A DNA stretch of 30,739 nucleotides from JBCCFX01 sp039029515 (GCA_039029515.1 JBCCFX010000015.1:1-30739), one strand, 5' to 3'; counted from the first letter of the stretch, positions 1 to 10,189 are shown. Numbers and translations: made by a program. The notes: generated by a model not told the origin, from the letters alone.

Positions 1-186
1 ATATGGGGCATGGTGGGGTCTCTCGTGGCTAAAGATTGTACTTTCTCGTGGGCCGCGTGGTTGTGGCGAGGCGCCCGATTCTTTTGAACCGGATTCAGCG
101 TGCTGACGTAGCAATACCTCGCAATTTCCCTGAAAATGCCCGACTCGGGCCATTTCCCGGGAGCGTCAGGGGGAAGGACACACGAG

Positions 187-2025
187 ATGGGTGATCAGGC
201 CGACACCGCCGCCGCGATATCGACGACCGACCAGACTGCGACCACGTCGCCGTGGGATGTCTTTCGCGGTCCTGCGATCGGTATGGCCATCGTCATTGCG
301 ATGGTGCTGGGTCTCTTCTATCACTTCTTCTTCCGTCAACTGCAGTGGGCCATTCAGAATCAGGAAGACTGGGGGCACACGCTCGCGATTCCGTTCATCG
401 CGGGGTACTTCGTGTACCTGCAGCGCAGCAAACTCCTGACGATGGGATTCCGCACCGCATGGACCGGACTGCTCGCGATCATCGCCGGCATCGGGTTCTA
501 CTTCATCTGCACCTTCGGGCCGACAACGTTACATCACCACAACCTGATGGCGGTCGGCGTCGCCACAACCCTGTTCGGTTTGACGCTGCTGTTCTGCGGT
601 TGGCGCGCGATGCTGCTGCTCTGGTTCCCGCTCGCGTATCTCTGTCTCTTCGGGCAGACGATCTCTGACCGCTTTCTGCATCTCGTCACGTATCGCATGC
701 AGGACATCACTGCGCGCGGTTCGGAAATCTTCATGTCGCTCCTGTTTTTCGATATCGATCGAAAGGCCAACACGCTCTATCTCTACAGCGGTGGCGAACG
801 CATTCCGCTGAATATCGCCGAAGCATGTTCCGGCATGCGCATGCTCATGGCATTCCTCGCGCTGGGCGTCGCGATGGCATTCGTCGGATTGAAGCATCTG
901 TGGCAACGCATTGCGCTCGTCGCGCTCGCCGTGCCCACAGCGATCTTCGTCAACATTCTCCGCGTGACAACGCTGGCGATCCTCAGCAAGATTGATCCCG
1001 GCCTGGCGCAGGGTGATTTCCATACGTTGATCGGGATGATCTGGCTCATTCCCGCGTTCTTCATCTACCTTGGGCTTCAGTGGGTGATTCGGCGACTGGT
1101 GGTCGAAGATGACGCATCATCGAGCGCACCCAAACCCATGCCGGTGCGCAATCCGTTCGACGGTCGCGCCCGAATCGCGTTGATTGTCACGATCGTGACG
1201 TTCGCGGTGTGCGCTGGCGGCTTTGCGGTCGCAGTCAATCGCCTGAACGTGGTGTTGCAGAAGGAACCGGTGCCGATGCGGCGCGCGTTTATCAGCATCC
1301 CCAAGACGCTCGGCGAATGGGACGCAGTGGGTGACGACAAATTGCTTGGCAAGGCGGTGGTCGAAGAGCTTGGGACCAACAAGTACCTCAATCGAGTGTA
1401 CGTTCGAGATGGCGAGCGTACACCAGTCGCCCTGCAACTCCACACGGTGTACTACACCGGGATGATCGATGCGGTGCCGCACGTTGCTGACCGTTGCTGG
1501 GTTGCCGGCGGTGGGCTGCGCATTCAGCATCCGCCGGAGAACCTGCCACTGGAACTGGACACGTCTCGATGGACGATGAGCGAGCCGGTGGAGAGTGAAC
1601 TCACGCCCGGTCGTTTCTACCCGCGCGTGTCGCGATTCAATCTGATCGAGCGTGGCCGGCCGGAGTGGGTCCATCTGCCTTCGGGTGACGTGGAGTTCCG
1701 CATGTCCACGTACCGATCGGATGAGCAGCCGGGGATGCGCATCTACGGTGGCTATCTCTTCGTGGCGAACGGCGGCTTCACACCATCTCCGGACGGTGTG
1801 CGTCAGCTTGCGTTTGATCGAACCACACGAAGCGCGTATTACGCGAAGATTCAGATTTCCTGGTACAGCGACGAGGATTCCACGGAAGAGGAGTTTCTCG
1901 GGTACGTTGCCGATCTGATGACCGAACTCCTTCCAGAGTTCATGTACTGCTTGCCCGATTGGCCGGACGTCGAGCGGCAGTCACGACAGGAATCGGAACA
2001 AGGGACCCCGACGGCGGGTGAATGA
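187..2025 (+). CDS. Exosortase fused to an EpsI-like C-terminal domain
   Basis: This is an inner-membrane cysteine transpeptidase-like enzyme of the exosortase/archaeosortase family, which processes proteins carrying a C-terminal PEP-CTERM-type sorting tail. The first 320 or so residues contain several hydrophobic helices and the family triad: Cys214 in EACSGMRM, Arg259 in NILRV and His279 in DFHTL. A further helix near residue 330 is followed by a soluble region of about 250 residues resembling EpsI/DUF3485, with VPHVADRCWVAGGG as the conserved His/Cys patch. Exosortase and EpsI are separate proteins in many bacteria, so this is a fusion. I chose the ATG at 187 because AGGGGGAAGGA (168-178) sits 8 nt upstream; an in-frame ATG at 136 would add 17 residues without a good ribosome-binding site. 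The next gene follows without a gap. No PEP-CTERM substrate is seen in the window. Family assignment is firm; the substrate is unknown. Confidence 0.9.
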   Translation: MGDQADTAAAISTTDQTATTSPWDVFRGPAIGMAIVIAMVLGLFYHFFFRQLQWAIQNQEDWGHTLAIPFIAGYFVYLQRSKLLTMGFRTAWTGLLAIIAGIGFYFICTFGPTTLHHHNLMAVGVATTLFGLTLLFCGWRAMLLLWFPLAYLCLFGQTISDRFLHLVTYRMQDITARGSEIFMSLLFFDIDRKANTLYLYSGGERIPLNIAEACSGMRMLMAFLALGVAMAFVGLKHLWQRIALVALAVPTAIFVNILRVTTLAILSKIDPGLAQGDFHTLIGMIWLIPAFFIYLGLQWVIRRLVVEDDASSSAPKPMPVRNPFDGRARIALIVTIVTFAVCAGGFAVAVNRLNVVLQKEPVPMRRAFISIPKTLGEWDAVGDDKLLGKAVVEELGTNKYLNRVYVRDGERTPVALQLHTVYYTGMIDAVPHVADRCWVAGGGLRIQHPPENLPLELDTSRWTMSEPVESELTPGRFYPRVSRFNLIERGRPEWVHLPSGDVEFRMSTYRSDEQPGMRIYGGYLFVANGGFTPSPDGVRQLAFDRTTRSAYYAKIQISWYSDEDSTEEEFLGYVADLMTELLPEFMYCLPDWPDVERQSRQESEQGTPTAGE

Positions 2026-2033
2026 GGTGCAGC

Positions 2034-5000
2034 ATGGCGTCAGGCCGAGTCAATACAAAGTTTCTCCTCCTCCTGGGCATGATCGTGCTCGGAATCATCG
2101 GGGTGGGCGGGTTCCTGTATGCATTGAATTACCGAGGTGATTCGGCACGGAACATGGCGAAGGCCGAAGCGCTGTATCAGGACGGAAAGCTCCGCGAGGC
2201 GTTCGAGCAGTATGGCCGCGCCGTCAATAAGAATCCTGGCGACGCGGTGGCACTCGAGAAGCTCAAGAAAGTTCTCCTGCAGATTCGACCGGAGTCGCGC
2301 AGTGAGGCCGCAGAACGATACAGCCGGTATCTCGGCATCCTCCGTCGTCGGCCTGATCAGAACCCTGCGGATGTCGAGGGTCACCAGCTGCTGATTCAGG
2401 AGCAGCACACATTCGCGCGGATGTTCGGCGGCGAGCAGAGCTGGCAGGCCGTGCGCCGGTCGGCAGAGAACATGTGGGATCGCCTTCCGCCGGATGTGCC
2501 CGAGCGCCAATGGGGCCGGATGCACATGGGCTTCGCGATGATGAGACTCGCGATAACGTCCGCTGAGTTGGAAGAAGCCATCAACACCCTGCGTGTGGTG
2601 ACGGAGAAGAACCCGGACCTGGACCTGGCATGGGCAGGCCTGATCGCCGCACAGCTTCGACTGGCCATTGACACGGAGAACGCGGGGAACACCGAATTGT
2701 CCGAACAGGCGTATGCGGATGCGGACGGTTCGATCATGGCGGCGATGGAGGCCGTTCCGGACGGACCGGAAACCGCCACGATCGTCGTGTTCCGCGAGTC
2801 ACTCGGACGAGACGCGGAAGAGGGCGAACGACGTCGCGAGCGTGTGGATCGGAATGTTCCCTTTGAGTATTCGAATGAGCGCTTGGCCGATGCGGCTGAC
2901 CACGCGATCAAATGCCTCGCGACCTCTGACAATATGGGGCTGATCAACGAATCCGAGCGCATTCTGTCGCGCATGCGTTGGGTCGAAGGCCCGACTCGAG
3001 CGGCGACGGTGCTTGAGGAGTATCTCGAACGACATCCTGAGGATGACAACAAGCGGCTGCGTCTGGCGCAGCTGAAGTACATTCTCGACGACCTCGAAAT
3101 GAGCGAGGAGCTTGCGCAGGCGGTGACCGATGCGCAGCCAATGACGGTCGGGATCCTCTCTCGCGGCCAGCATCAATTCCGACAGCAAGCCGCAAGCCTG
3201 CTCAACGACATCGCGTTTCGCGCGCACGTTCGCGGCGAAGACGGTGACAAGCCTGAGACATTCAAAGAGGTCGAAGCGACTCGAGACCGTCTTCTCGCGT
3301 TCACCGAATTCCCGGAGGACGATCTGCTGGTGATGAAGGCTGACGCCAAACTGGCGTACGCCCAACGCAACTACTCTCAGGCCGCCAATCTCTTTGAGCG
3401 AGTTGATCGCGCATCCGACAACGGGCTCCGTGAGTCTGAGTCCATGTTGTTGCTCGCCGATGCGTTGTACCGAATCGACCAGAAGAACTCTTCGTTGAGT
3501 TGGCTCGAGAAGTGTGCAGACCTGTATCCGGGCGATGGTCGCGTGTATGTGAATATCTCTCGACTTCGTCGCGAATTGACGGAATTCGATTCGGCCCTTG
3601 AGTTGATGGATGAACTCATTGCCCTCGATCCGAACTACGAGCCGGCTCGCGAGGAACGCAATCGTGTGCTCGCAGCCATGCAGCGAAGCGAAGGCATCGT
3701 GGCCGATGAAGTCGAAGCGATGCTGATTCGCGCCGCGGATCTCTCCCGTGCCGGCAATCTCGCCGAAGCACGGGATCTGGTGCTCGATCGGTACAACCGG
3801 GGCGGCAACGAAGATGTTCGTATTGCAACCGCGCTTGCGATGCTTGAGTTTGACCTGGGCAATCGTGATGAAGCGTTGGCGCTGACGAACTCGGCTCTCG
3901 CCGATTTCCCGGACAGCAACATTCTTCAGTCGCTGAAGAGCAATCTTGAGCTTGGTGATCCGCTGGATTCACTCGAGTATCACGTCTGGGAGGTGAAGAA
4001 GGCGGAGCGGCGCGAAGGTGTGCTCGCGATTCTCGTGCAGCTGCGCGAGCTGATCGATCGGCAGGAAGCGTTTGCCGAGTTCTACGAAGAGCGTGGGAAC
4101 GAACCGGCGACGACGGCGGCACGCGAACTGATCGACCGCGCGGTCGCCATGAATAACGAATACATGGCAGAGGCTCGACAGATCGCGGATGACAGCGCGA
4201 TTCTCGTCGAGTTGCGTTTCGCCCACGCTGAACGTTTGGAAGACTGGGATGAACTTGAGGCCATCGTTGCTCGCGCGAAGGACCTGAACATCGATAACGT
4301 GAATGGTCTGTTGTATCAGGGCCGTGCGTACCTGTTGCAGCGCCGATTCAACGAGGCCATTGACGTCCTCGAGCCGGCATTGGATCTCAAGCCGGTCAGC
4401 GCTGTTGGATGGCGCGGTCTCGCCATCGCCTACTGGCAAGTCGGACGAAGTAATGATTCGCTGGATGCGTACGACCAGTCGTACAGACGAAAGAGCACCG
4501 ATGTTGCGACGATTCGCGAATACTCCAGTGCGTTGTTGCAGTCGGGCAAACCGGTGCGTGCGCTTGAAGTGTTGAGCAAGGGCGTCCGCGTGGCGCCTCG
4601 CGACATTGCCATTCGCGAAATGTACTACCAGGCCATGTCACTGAACGGCAGGAAGCTCGAAGTGCTTCAGGCTCGCCGCGAACACCACGCGGAGAACCCG
4701 AACGACAACGAAAACTCGGCCGCGCTGATTTCCATGCTCGGTGCGTTGCGCCCAACGCCTGAAATCATCGTCAATCCGCAGACCAACCGCATCTTCACGG
4801 CGCCGCAGTGGGCAAGTATGAGTCCGGCTGAGCGTCAGCGGATGGCGGCCCGAGCCCAGGCGGAACTTGACGCTGAAGCCGGTCTCGTGCTGGACAAGAT
4901 CGACGAAAACCTCGGCGATACATTGCGTGCCACGATGCTCCGGGCAAACTTCCTGCGCGAACGTGGCAAGGTCGATGAAGGCCTGCAGACCATCCAGGCA

Positions 5001-6836
5001 TTCATGGATCGCAAGCCGGAGGCCGCGCGGAGTGTCGATGCGGTGTTGTCGCTGGCAAGCTACTTCCGCAGCATCAATCGTTCGGACGAAGCGATTCGGA
5101 TCCTGTCGGCATCCCGTGATTTGCAGGATGACGATGCCCGGCAGATTGACAATGCGATTGGCAATCTCGCGTTTGAGAGTCGTCAATACGAGACGGCCAT
5201 TGAGCATCTTCGTCGTGTCTACGACAAGAATCCGGGACGCGTGCTCGGCCTTCGTATCGTTGATGCGATCAGCCGTACTGGCGCATTCGATGACGCAGAA
5301 GCAGAACTCGAACGAGTGCTTGAAGGGTCGTCGTACGATTACGTGTCACTCATGTTGCTCGGACAGATTGCCGAAGGGCGCGGTCTGGCAGCGATGGAAG
5401 CAGGAGATGACGCCACTGCTCGCTCCGCGTTCGACGCCCAGCGACAGCACCTTGCTGCGGCGCGTGAGTCTGAACCGACGAATCCGGGGCCAAGCCTGGC
5501 CGAAGCAGGCAGCATTCTTAAGCGTGTGACGCTCGGTGCTGACATGAGCTTGCTTGACCAGGCGATGTCGGCGCTGGACCGCGTCGATCAGATTCAGAAC
5601 GAATTGCCTGAAACGCGCATGCTTCGAAGTGAGATCTTCAAGACGCGCGGCGAACTGACATTGGCCGCGACGGAGCTCGCGGTTGCCGTCAGCGCTGACC
5701 CGGATAATCAGCGTGCGCGTGAGCAATTGATGAACATGCATCTGCTCCGCGGGAACGGTAACGCCGCGCTGGATACGGTGCTCGAAGCGATCGAGCGCAA
5801 TCCGACGATTGTGAAGTGGCATCGAGATGCGGCAGCGCTGCATCAATCCGTGTCACGAGATTATCAGGAAGCATCCGCAGCACACAACGCTGCGTACGGC
5901 CTATCCAACGACACGAACGACCTGATTCGATCCGTCGAGGCACTGTTCGAGTTGCCGCGTGTCCCGCATGTCCGGATTCTCAACTTGCTTGCCGATATCG
6001 ATGAGGATCATCCTGACTACCTGAAGATTCTGCCTCGAAAGGCACGAGCATTGGATGCCGGCCGTCGGCGCGATGAAGCACGCGACCTCCTCCGTGACGG
6101 TTGGGTCAGGATTCAGGAAGCGTCGGTGGACAAGACCGGTCCGACGTTTGCATTGAGTGCCTGGTTCGGTGCGCTCGACAAAATGTATCCCGATGACAAC
6201 GTTGCCGCGGCGGAAGCATTCGTCATGGAGCTCTGTGACGATGAGCCTGACGCGAACTCGCGATGGTTGCTGTCACGGATCTGGGGCGCACGCCGTGAAT
6301 TCAGTCGAGCGGTGGAATTGATGACGTCAGCGATTGAAATGACGCCGTCCGATAACGAACGCTATGCCGGCTTGATTGCGCCGATGCACTTTGACCTTGG
6401 CGGGTATCTCGTCGGTCAGCAGCGATGGGAAGAGGCCATCGAGGCCTACAACGTGGTGCTCGACGTCGCGCCCGATAACGCATCCTGCCTGAATAATGTG
6501 GCGTACATGCTTGCGGAGAAACTCAGCCGTCCTGAGGAAGCTCTGCCGTACGCCAAACGAGCGGTGCAGAAAAGGCCCACGAATGCCGATTATCTGGACA
6601 CGCTCGGTTGGGTTCACTACCGGCTCGGTCAGCTTGAGGAAGCTCAGGATCGTCTGATTCGGAGTCAGAACCTCCGGCCGAGTGCCAGCGTGAGTATCCA
6701 CCTTGCCCGTGTGTATCTGGATCAGAACGATGAATCACGGGCTCGGTCATATCTCGAACGAGCCATGGAGTTGAGCCCCAACGCCGTGGAGCAGTCCGAG
6801 ATCGAGGCGATGGAAGACGAGTTGCAAGGCGGTTGA
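2034..6836 (+). CDS. Very large membrane-anchored TPR-repeat protein
   Basis: The protein has about 1600 residues. It has one hydrophobic segment at about residues 10-33 and is then almost wholly helical repeats of tetratricopeptide type, clearest near the start (ALYQDGKLREAFEQYGRAV) and end (WEEAIEAYNVVLDVAPDNA; LGWVHYRLGQLEEAQ). A non-TPR insertion rich in Ala, Gln and Arg lies near residues 909-950. The topology suggests an N-terminal anchor with a long periplasmic scaffold. TPR proteins such as PrsT accompany exosortases in exopolysaccharide clusters, and this one may play that part, but it is much longer and has no lipobox. An ATG at 2022 overlaps the exosortase stop (ATGA) and is in the same frame. 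I prefer the ATG at 2034 because GAGGTG (2024-2029) lies just before it. Either start implies translational coupling to the exosortase. The exact function is not known. Confidence 0.85.
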   Translation: MASGRVNTKFLLLLGMIVLGIIGVGGFLYALNYRGDSARNMAKAEALYQDGKLREAFEQYGRAVNKNPGDAVALEKLKKVLLQIRPESRSEAAERYSRYLGILRRRPDQNPADVEGHQLLIQEQHTFARMFGGEQSWQAVRRSAENMWDRLPPDVPERQWGRMHMGFAMMRLAITSAELEEAINTLRVVTEKNPDLDLAWAGLIAAQLRLAIDTENAGNTELSEQAYADADGSIMAAMEAVPDGPETATIVVFRESLGRDAEEGERRRERVDRNVPFEYSNERLADAADHAIKCLATSDNMGLINESERILSRMRWVEGPTRAATVLEEYLERHPEDDNKRLRLAQLKYILDDLEMSEELAQAVTDAQPMTVGILSRGQHQFRQQAASLLNDIAFRAHVRGEDGDKPETFKEVEATRDRLLAFTEFPEDDLLVMKADAKLAYAQRNYSQAANLFERVDRASDNGLRESESMLLLADALYRIDQKNSSLSWLEKCADLYPGDGRVYVNISRLRRELTEFDSALELMDELIALDPNYEPAREERNRVLAAMQRSEGIVADEVEAMLIRAADLSRAGNLAEARDLVLDRYNRGGNEDVRIATALAMLEFDLGNRDEALALTNSALADFPDSNILQSLKSNLELGDPLDSLEYHVWEVKKAERREGVLAILVQLRELIDRQEAFAEFYEERGNEPATTAARELIDRAVAMNNEYMAEARQIADDSAILVELRFAHAERLEDWDELEAIVARAKDLNIDNVNGLLYQGRAYLLQRRFNEAIDVLEPALDLKPVSAVGWRGLAIAYWQVGRSNDSLDAYDQSYRRKSTDVATIREYSSALLQSGKPVRALEVLSKGVRVAPRDIAIREMYYQAMSLNGRKLEVLQARREHHAENPNDNENSAALISMLGALRPTPEIIVNPQTNRIFTAPQWASMSPAERQRMAARAQAELDAEAGLVLDKIDENLGDTLRATMLRANFLRERGKVDEGLQTIQAFMDRKPEAARSVDAVLSLASYFRSINRSDEAIRILSASRDLQDDDARQIDNAIGNLAFESRQYETAIEHLRRVYDKNPGRVLGLRIVDAISRTGAFDDAEAELERVLEGSSYDYVSLMLLGQIAEGRGLAAMEAGDDATARSAFDAQRQHLAAARESEPTNPGPSLAEAGSILKRVTLGADMSLLDQAMSALDRVDQIQNELPETRMLRSEIFKTRGELTLAATELAVAVSADPDNQRAREQLMNMHLLRGNGNAALDTVLEAIERNPTIVKWHRDAAALHQSVSRDYQEASAAHNAAYGLSNDTNDLIRSVEALFELPRVPHVRILNLLADIDEDHPDYLKILPRKARALDAGRRRDEARDLLRDGWVRIQEASVDKTGPTFALSAWFGALDKMYPDDNVAAAEAFVMELCDDEPDANSRWLLSRIWGARREFSRAVELMTSAIEMTPSDNERYAGLIAPMHFDLGGYLVGQQRWEEAIEAYNVVLDVAPDNASCLNNVAYMLAEKLSRPEEALPYAKRAVQKRPTNADYLDTLGWVHYRLGQLEEAQDRLIRSQNLRPSASVSIHLARVYLDQNDESRARSYLERAMELSPNAVEQSEIEAMEDELQGG

Positions 6837-6899
6837 TTCCCGTCACGCAATGCGGAGCAGTCGAAGCGCACGACGCGCTGAAGAGTCAGGAGTACGACG

Positions 6900-9125
6900 A
6901 TGTCAACTGCGATACGACCATCGACCCCACGCCCCCGTTCCGGCGCGCGCCCGGCATCTGCACCGGCTCGTGCGGCGGTGGGTGCTCGGTCCATCGATCC
7001 CATCCGCGTGCTTCGGCGACACTTTCTCATCATCATTGCCGCAGGCATTCTTGGCGGGATGATCGGCATGGGGGCGCATCTCGCGCTAGCCCGATACTTG
7101 CCGCTGTATCGCGGTGATGTGATCTTCGAAGTCCAGCCGGGTGTGGCGGAGGCAGAAGACATCGGCGCGAGCGAATTCGCGAACGATGATGCCGTGCTGC
7201 GTATCGGCAATACCGAGACGCTGTTGCTGACCAGCCGTGATGTGCTTCAGAGCGCGATCACGACGAATGAGGTTCGACAGACAACCTGGGCGAAGAAGTT
7301 CATCGAGAACGATGTTCTCGACTTCAACAAGGCCATCGATGATCTTGAAGAGGACATCAAGGCCGGCGCCGTCCGTGGAACACAGGTCTTCCGTCTCAGC
7401 TGGACGGCACGTGACAAGACGGACGTGCCGATCGTATTGTCCAACATCACGGATGCATATCTGCGGAAGCGCGATGCGCTTGACAGTAAGGTCTACACCG
7501 ACAACCTCGAAATCTTCCAGTCGCAGTTCAACGCGATCGTCCGCGACCTCCGTGTGGCGAACGAAGATATCAAGACGTTCATCCGCGATAAGGGCATCAC
7601 GACCTTCAACGATCCGGTGCAGTCGGAAATCGGTCGATCGCTGCAGAATCTGGGCGAGGATATCGCAGACATGACGTCGGCGATCGACATGACCAGTACC
7701 GCATACGAGCAGACTTCGCTGAAGCTCCAGGGTTCACTGGAACCATCGTCTGAAGATACGCTCGTGGCTGAGCAGGATCCGCGCATGATGGCGTTCTTTC
7801 AGCAGGAACTCAATCTGCGTACAGACCTTCGTGTCGCGCTGGAGAAGTACCAGCCTGATCATCCGGTCGCGCTTGAATACCAGCGCCGTCTCGATGCGAC
7901 GCGCAAGGAACGCGATTCGGAACTCGAGAACATCATTCGTCGCAACCTGGAATCACAGTTGAAAGTGCAGGCGGATGAGATCGAACGCTTCGACCGCACG
8001 CTGAAGCGCATGGAAGAAGAATACGGCGCGAAGGAAAAGGATCTCGCGTCGCTTGCAGCTGATACTGCGGACTATGAAGCGCAGGAAGAGCGGCGCAAGT
8101 TCCTCGAAGTGCAGCGCGATGCCACGCAGCAGCTCATCAACGAAATCAAGCTCATCCGACTCCGTGCGGATGCCCAACGCGTTCGTGTGCTTGAACCGGC
8201 GGTGGAGCCGACCGAACCGTTCTTCCCCAAGGTGTACATCATCGTGCCGCTCGGCGTGATGGCGATCACCGGGTTGACCATCGGTTTGATTTTCCTCCGC
8301 GAGTTGACCGACCAGCGCGTGAAGAGTGCCAGCGACCTTGCGGTCATCCCGCATGCTCGCGTGCTTGGCGTGATTCCTGAGCGTGATGAAGACCCGACGA
8401 AGGTCGACCACGCGGAACTTGCGATCCGACGATTCCCGTACAGCGTGCTCGCCGAGTCGTATCGACAGGCAACCACAAGTGTCTGTCGTGAGATCGATCG
8501 TGGTGGTCATCAGACGCTTCTGCTTGTTGGCGGATTGCCGGGAGCGGGCACGACGACGCTCGCGACGAACATGGCGGCTGCTTCCGCGAACTTCGGTCGC
8601 CGGGTGTTGATCGTCGATGCGAATTTCCGTCGTCCGCGACTTGCCGAAGCGATGGGCTTCGACAGTGATCGGCCGGGTCTCGGTGATGTGCTCGCAGATG
8701 AAGTGGCGAGTGAGTCAGCAATCATCACGGACGATTCCAACGTCGACATCATGCCGGCAGGTACGCCGCCATTCCGAGTGTTCGAGCGATTGAATACGCC
8801 GCGCTTTGATTCGTTGCTTGCAGAACTTCGCGGTCGATATGACCTGATCATCTTCGATGCGGCGCCATGCGTCGTGGCGGGTGATGCGATGATTCTCGCC
8901 AACAAGACCGATGCTGCGGTGCTGGTCGTGCGTGCGAATCAGGAGTATCGCGGACTCGTGTCGCGCTTGAGCCATCAGTTGATGGAAACGCGGAGCGAGT
9001 TCCTCGGGATGGTGCTCAATCGACCGCGCGGAACGGCCGGTGGCTACTTCAAGAAGAATTACGCGACGATGGCCGAGTACGCATCGAGCGGCAACGCCGG
9101 CCGAAAGAAGAAGAAGTCGGCGTGA
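6900..9125 (+). CDS. Wzz-type polysaccharide co-polymerase fused to a BY-kinase-like ATPase
   Basis: This is an inner-membrane protein of 741 residues that should control chain length or export of a surface polysaccharide. A Ser/Thr/Pro/Arg-rich cytoplasmic start is followed by a first membrane helix (about 40-65), a long coiled-coil periplasmic part (about 190-420), and a second helix (about 447-468) preceded by the usual Pro-rich stretch EPTEPFFP. A CpsD/CapB-like ATPase domain follows. Its motifs are degenerate: the P-loop reads GLPGAGTTT (545-553), with Thr551 where BY-kinases have Lys. The A' motif is VDANFRRP instead of DADxRRP, and the B motif ends FDAAP instead of DTPP. The C-terminal tail has three tyrosines (716, 721, 727), a small version of the autophosphorylation cluster. 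AGGAG (6888-6892) lies 7 nt before the ATG. The domain order is certain; kinase activity is doubtful. Confidence 0.88.
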   Translation: MSTAIRPSTPRPRSGARPASAPARAAVGARSIDPIRVLRRHFLIIIAAGILGGMIGMGAHLALARYLPLYRGDVIFEVQPGVAEAEDIGASEFANDDAVLRIGNTETLLLTSRDVLQSAITTNEVRQTTWAKKFIENDVLDFNKAIDDLEEDIKAGAVRGTQVFRLSWTARDKTDVPIVLSNITDAYLRKRDALDSKVYTDNLEIFQSQFNAIVRDLRVANEDIKTFIRDKGITTFNDPVQSEIGRSLQNLGEDIADMTSAIDMTSTAYEQTSLKLQGSLEPSSEDTLVAEQDPRMMAFFQQELNLRTDLRVALEKYQPDHPVALEYQRRLDATRKERDSELENIIRRNLESQLKVQADEIERFDRTLKRMEEEYGAKEKDLASLAADTADYEAQEERRKFLEVQRDATQQLINEIKLIRLRADAQRVRVLEPAVEPTEPFFPKVYIIVPLGVMAITGLTIGLIFLRELTDQRVKSASDLAVIPHARVLGVIPERDEDPTKVDHAELAIRRFPYSVLAESYRQATTSVCREIDRGGHQTLLLVGGLPGAGTTTLATNMAAASANFGRRVLIVDANFRRPRLAEAMGFDSDRPGLGDVLADEVASESAIITDDSNVDIMPAGTPPFRVFERLNTPRFDSLLAELRGRYDLIIFDAAPCVVAGDAMILANKTDAAVLVVRANQEYRGLVSRLSHQLMETRSEFLGMVLNRPRGTAGGYFKKNYATMAEYASSGNAGRKKKKSA

Positions 9126-9184
9126 CGCGTCGGGCATGGCTGATCGCTCGCTGAAGTGGCGGGCGATGACACAGTGGAGTTGGC

Positions 9185-10189
9185 ATGGACGCGTCAAGGA
9201 CGCGCAGTCTGGTCACGGGTGGAGCGGGATTCATCGGCTCACACCTTGTCGAGCGCTTGCTCGCGCGCGGCGATGACGTCACCGTGATCGATAACTTCTC
9301 AACAGGCTCACGCGAGAATCTGGTTCATCTGGATTCCGAACGGATGACGTGCATAGACGGTACCGTGGCCGAGGTGTTGTCAGCGTGCGAGCCCGATCAG
9401 TGGGATGAGATCTATCATCTCGCCGCTGCGGTCGGCGTTCGCCTTGTGATCGAACGGCCGATTCACACCATTGAGACGAATATTGAGGAGACCTCGGTGG
9501 TCCTTCGGTATGCTACGCACGGACGTCCGCGGGTGCTGATTGCATCCTCGTCCGAGGTGTATGGCAAGGGCACAAAGACGCCGTTTCACGAAGACGACGA
9601 TGTGCTGTACGGACCCACGATCTTCAGCCGTTGGTCCTATGCGTGTTCGAAGGCGATCGACGAGTACCTTGCCCTCGCCTATGCCGGCCAGCACGCGCTG
9701 CCGGTGGTTGTGGCTCGCTTCTTCAATACCGTCGGTCCCCGACAGATTGGCAACTACGGCATGGTGCTTCCGCGATTCGTTGATGCGGCGTTACGCGGTG
9801 AACCGCTGACGGTGCATGGCGACGGCCTGCAGACGCGGTGCTTCTGCGATGTGCGCGATGTCGTTCGTTTGTTGCCGCAACTCATTGAGTCCGAAGGCGC
9901 GCATGGCCGGGTGGTCAATGTGGGGAACGACACGCCGATCTCGATCCTTGATCTCGCGCGAACCGTCATTGACACACTCGACAGTTCATCCGAAGTTCAG
10001 CTCGTACCGTATGACGAAGCATTTGGCGAGGGCTTTGATGATCTTCGAGTACGACAACCTGATCTGACGCGCCTGCGAGCACTCACCTCGTTTGCGCCGG
10101 CATGGTCGCTCGATGCCACCATTCACGCGATTGCCGATGATCAGCGCCGTGCGGCATCCGCGACGCCTTCAGGTGGTGAGCGCCCATGA
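9185..10189 (+). CDS. NAD-dependent nucleotide-sugar epimerase/dehydratase (extended SDR)
   Basis: This is a cytosolic short-chain dehydrogenase/reductase of the extended class, acting on nucleotide sugars such as UDP-glucose, UDP-glucuronate or dTDP-glucose. The N-terminal Rossmann motif TGGAGFIGS binds NAD, and DNFSTG follows at the usual place. The catalytic pair is Tyr152 and Lys156 in YACSK, with the SSSEVYG segment before it. The substrate-side motif RFFNTVGPRQ and the GDGLQTRCFCDVRD segment are typical of the family. The length (334 residues) is normal. GGAG lies 5 nt before the ATG. The gene overlaps the next one by 4 nt (ATGA), so the product very likely supplies a sugar for the same glycan. 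Sequence alone does not separate epimerase, 4,6-dehydratase and decarboxylase activity. Confidence 0.87.
   Translation: MDASRTRSLVTGGAGFIGSHLVERLLARGDDVTVIDNFSTGSRENLVHLDSERMTCIDGTVAEVLSACEPDQWDEIYHLAAAVGVRLVIERPIHTIETNIEETSVVLRYATHGRPRVLIASSSEVYGKGTKTPFHEDDDVLYGPTIFSRWSYACSKAIDEYLALAYAGQHALPVVVARFFNTVGPRQIGNYGMVLPRFVDAALRGEPLTVHGDGLQTRCFCDVRDVVRLLPQLIESEGAHGRVVNVGNDTPISILDLARTVIDTLDSSSEVQLVPYDEAFGEGFDDLRVRQPDLTRLRALTSFAPAWSLDATIHAIADDQRRAASATPSGGERP

Noticed and set aside
84..117. A possible promoter upstream of the exosortase (TTGAAC with TAGCAA or CAATAC)
   Set aside because: The spacing is 19 nt or more and the -10 match is poor, so it cannot be separated from chance.
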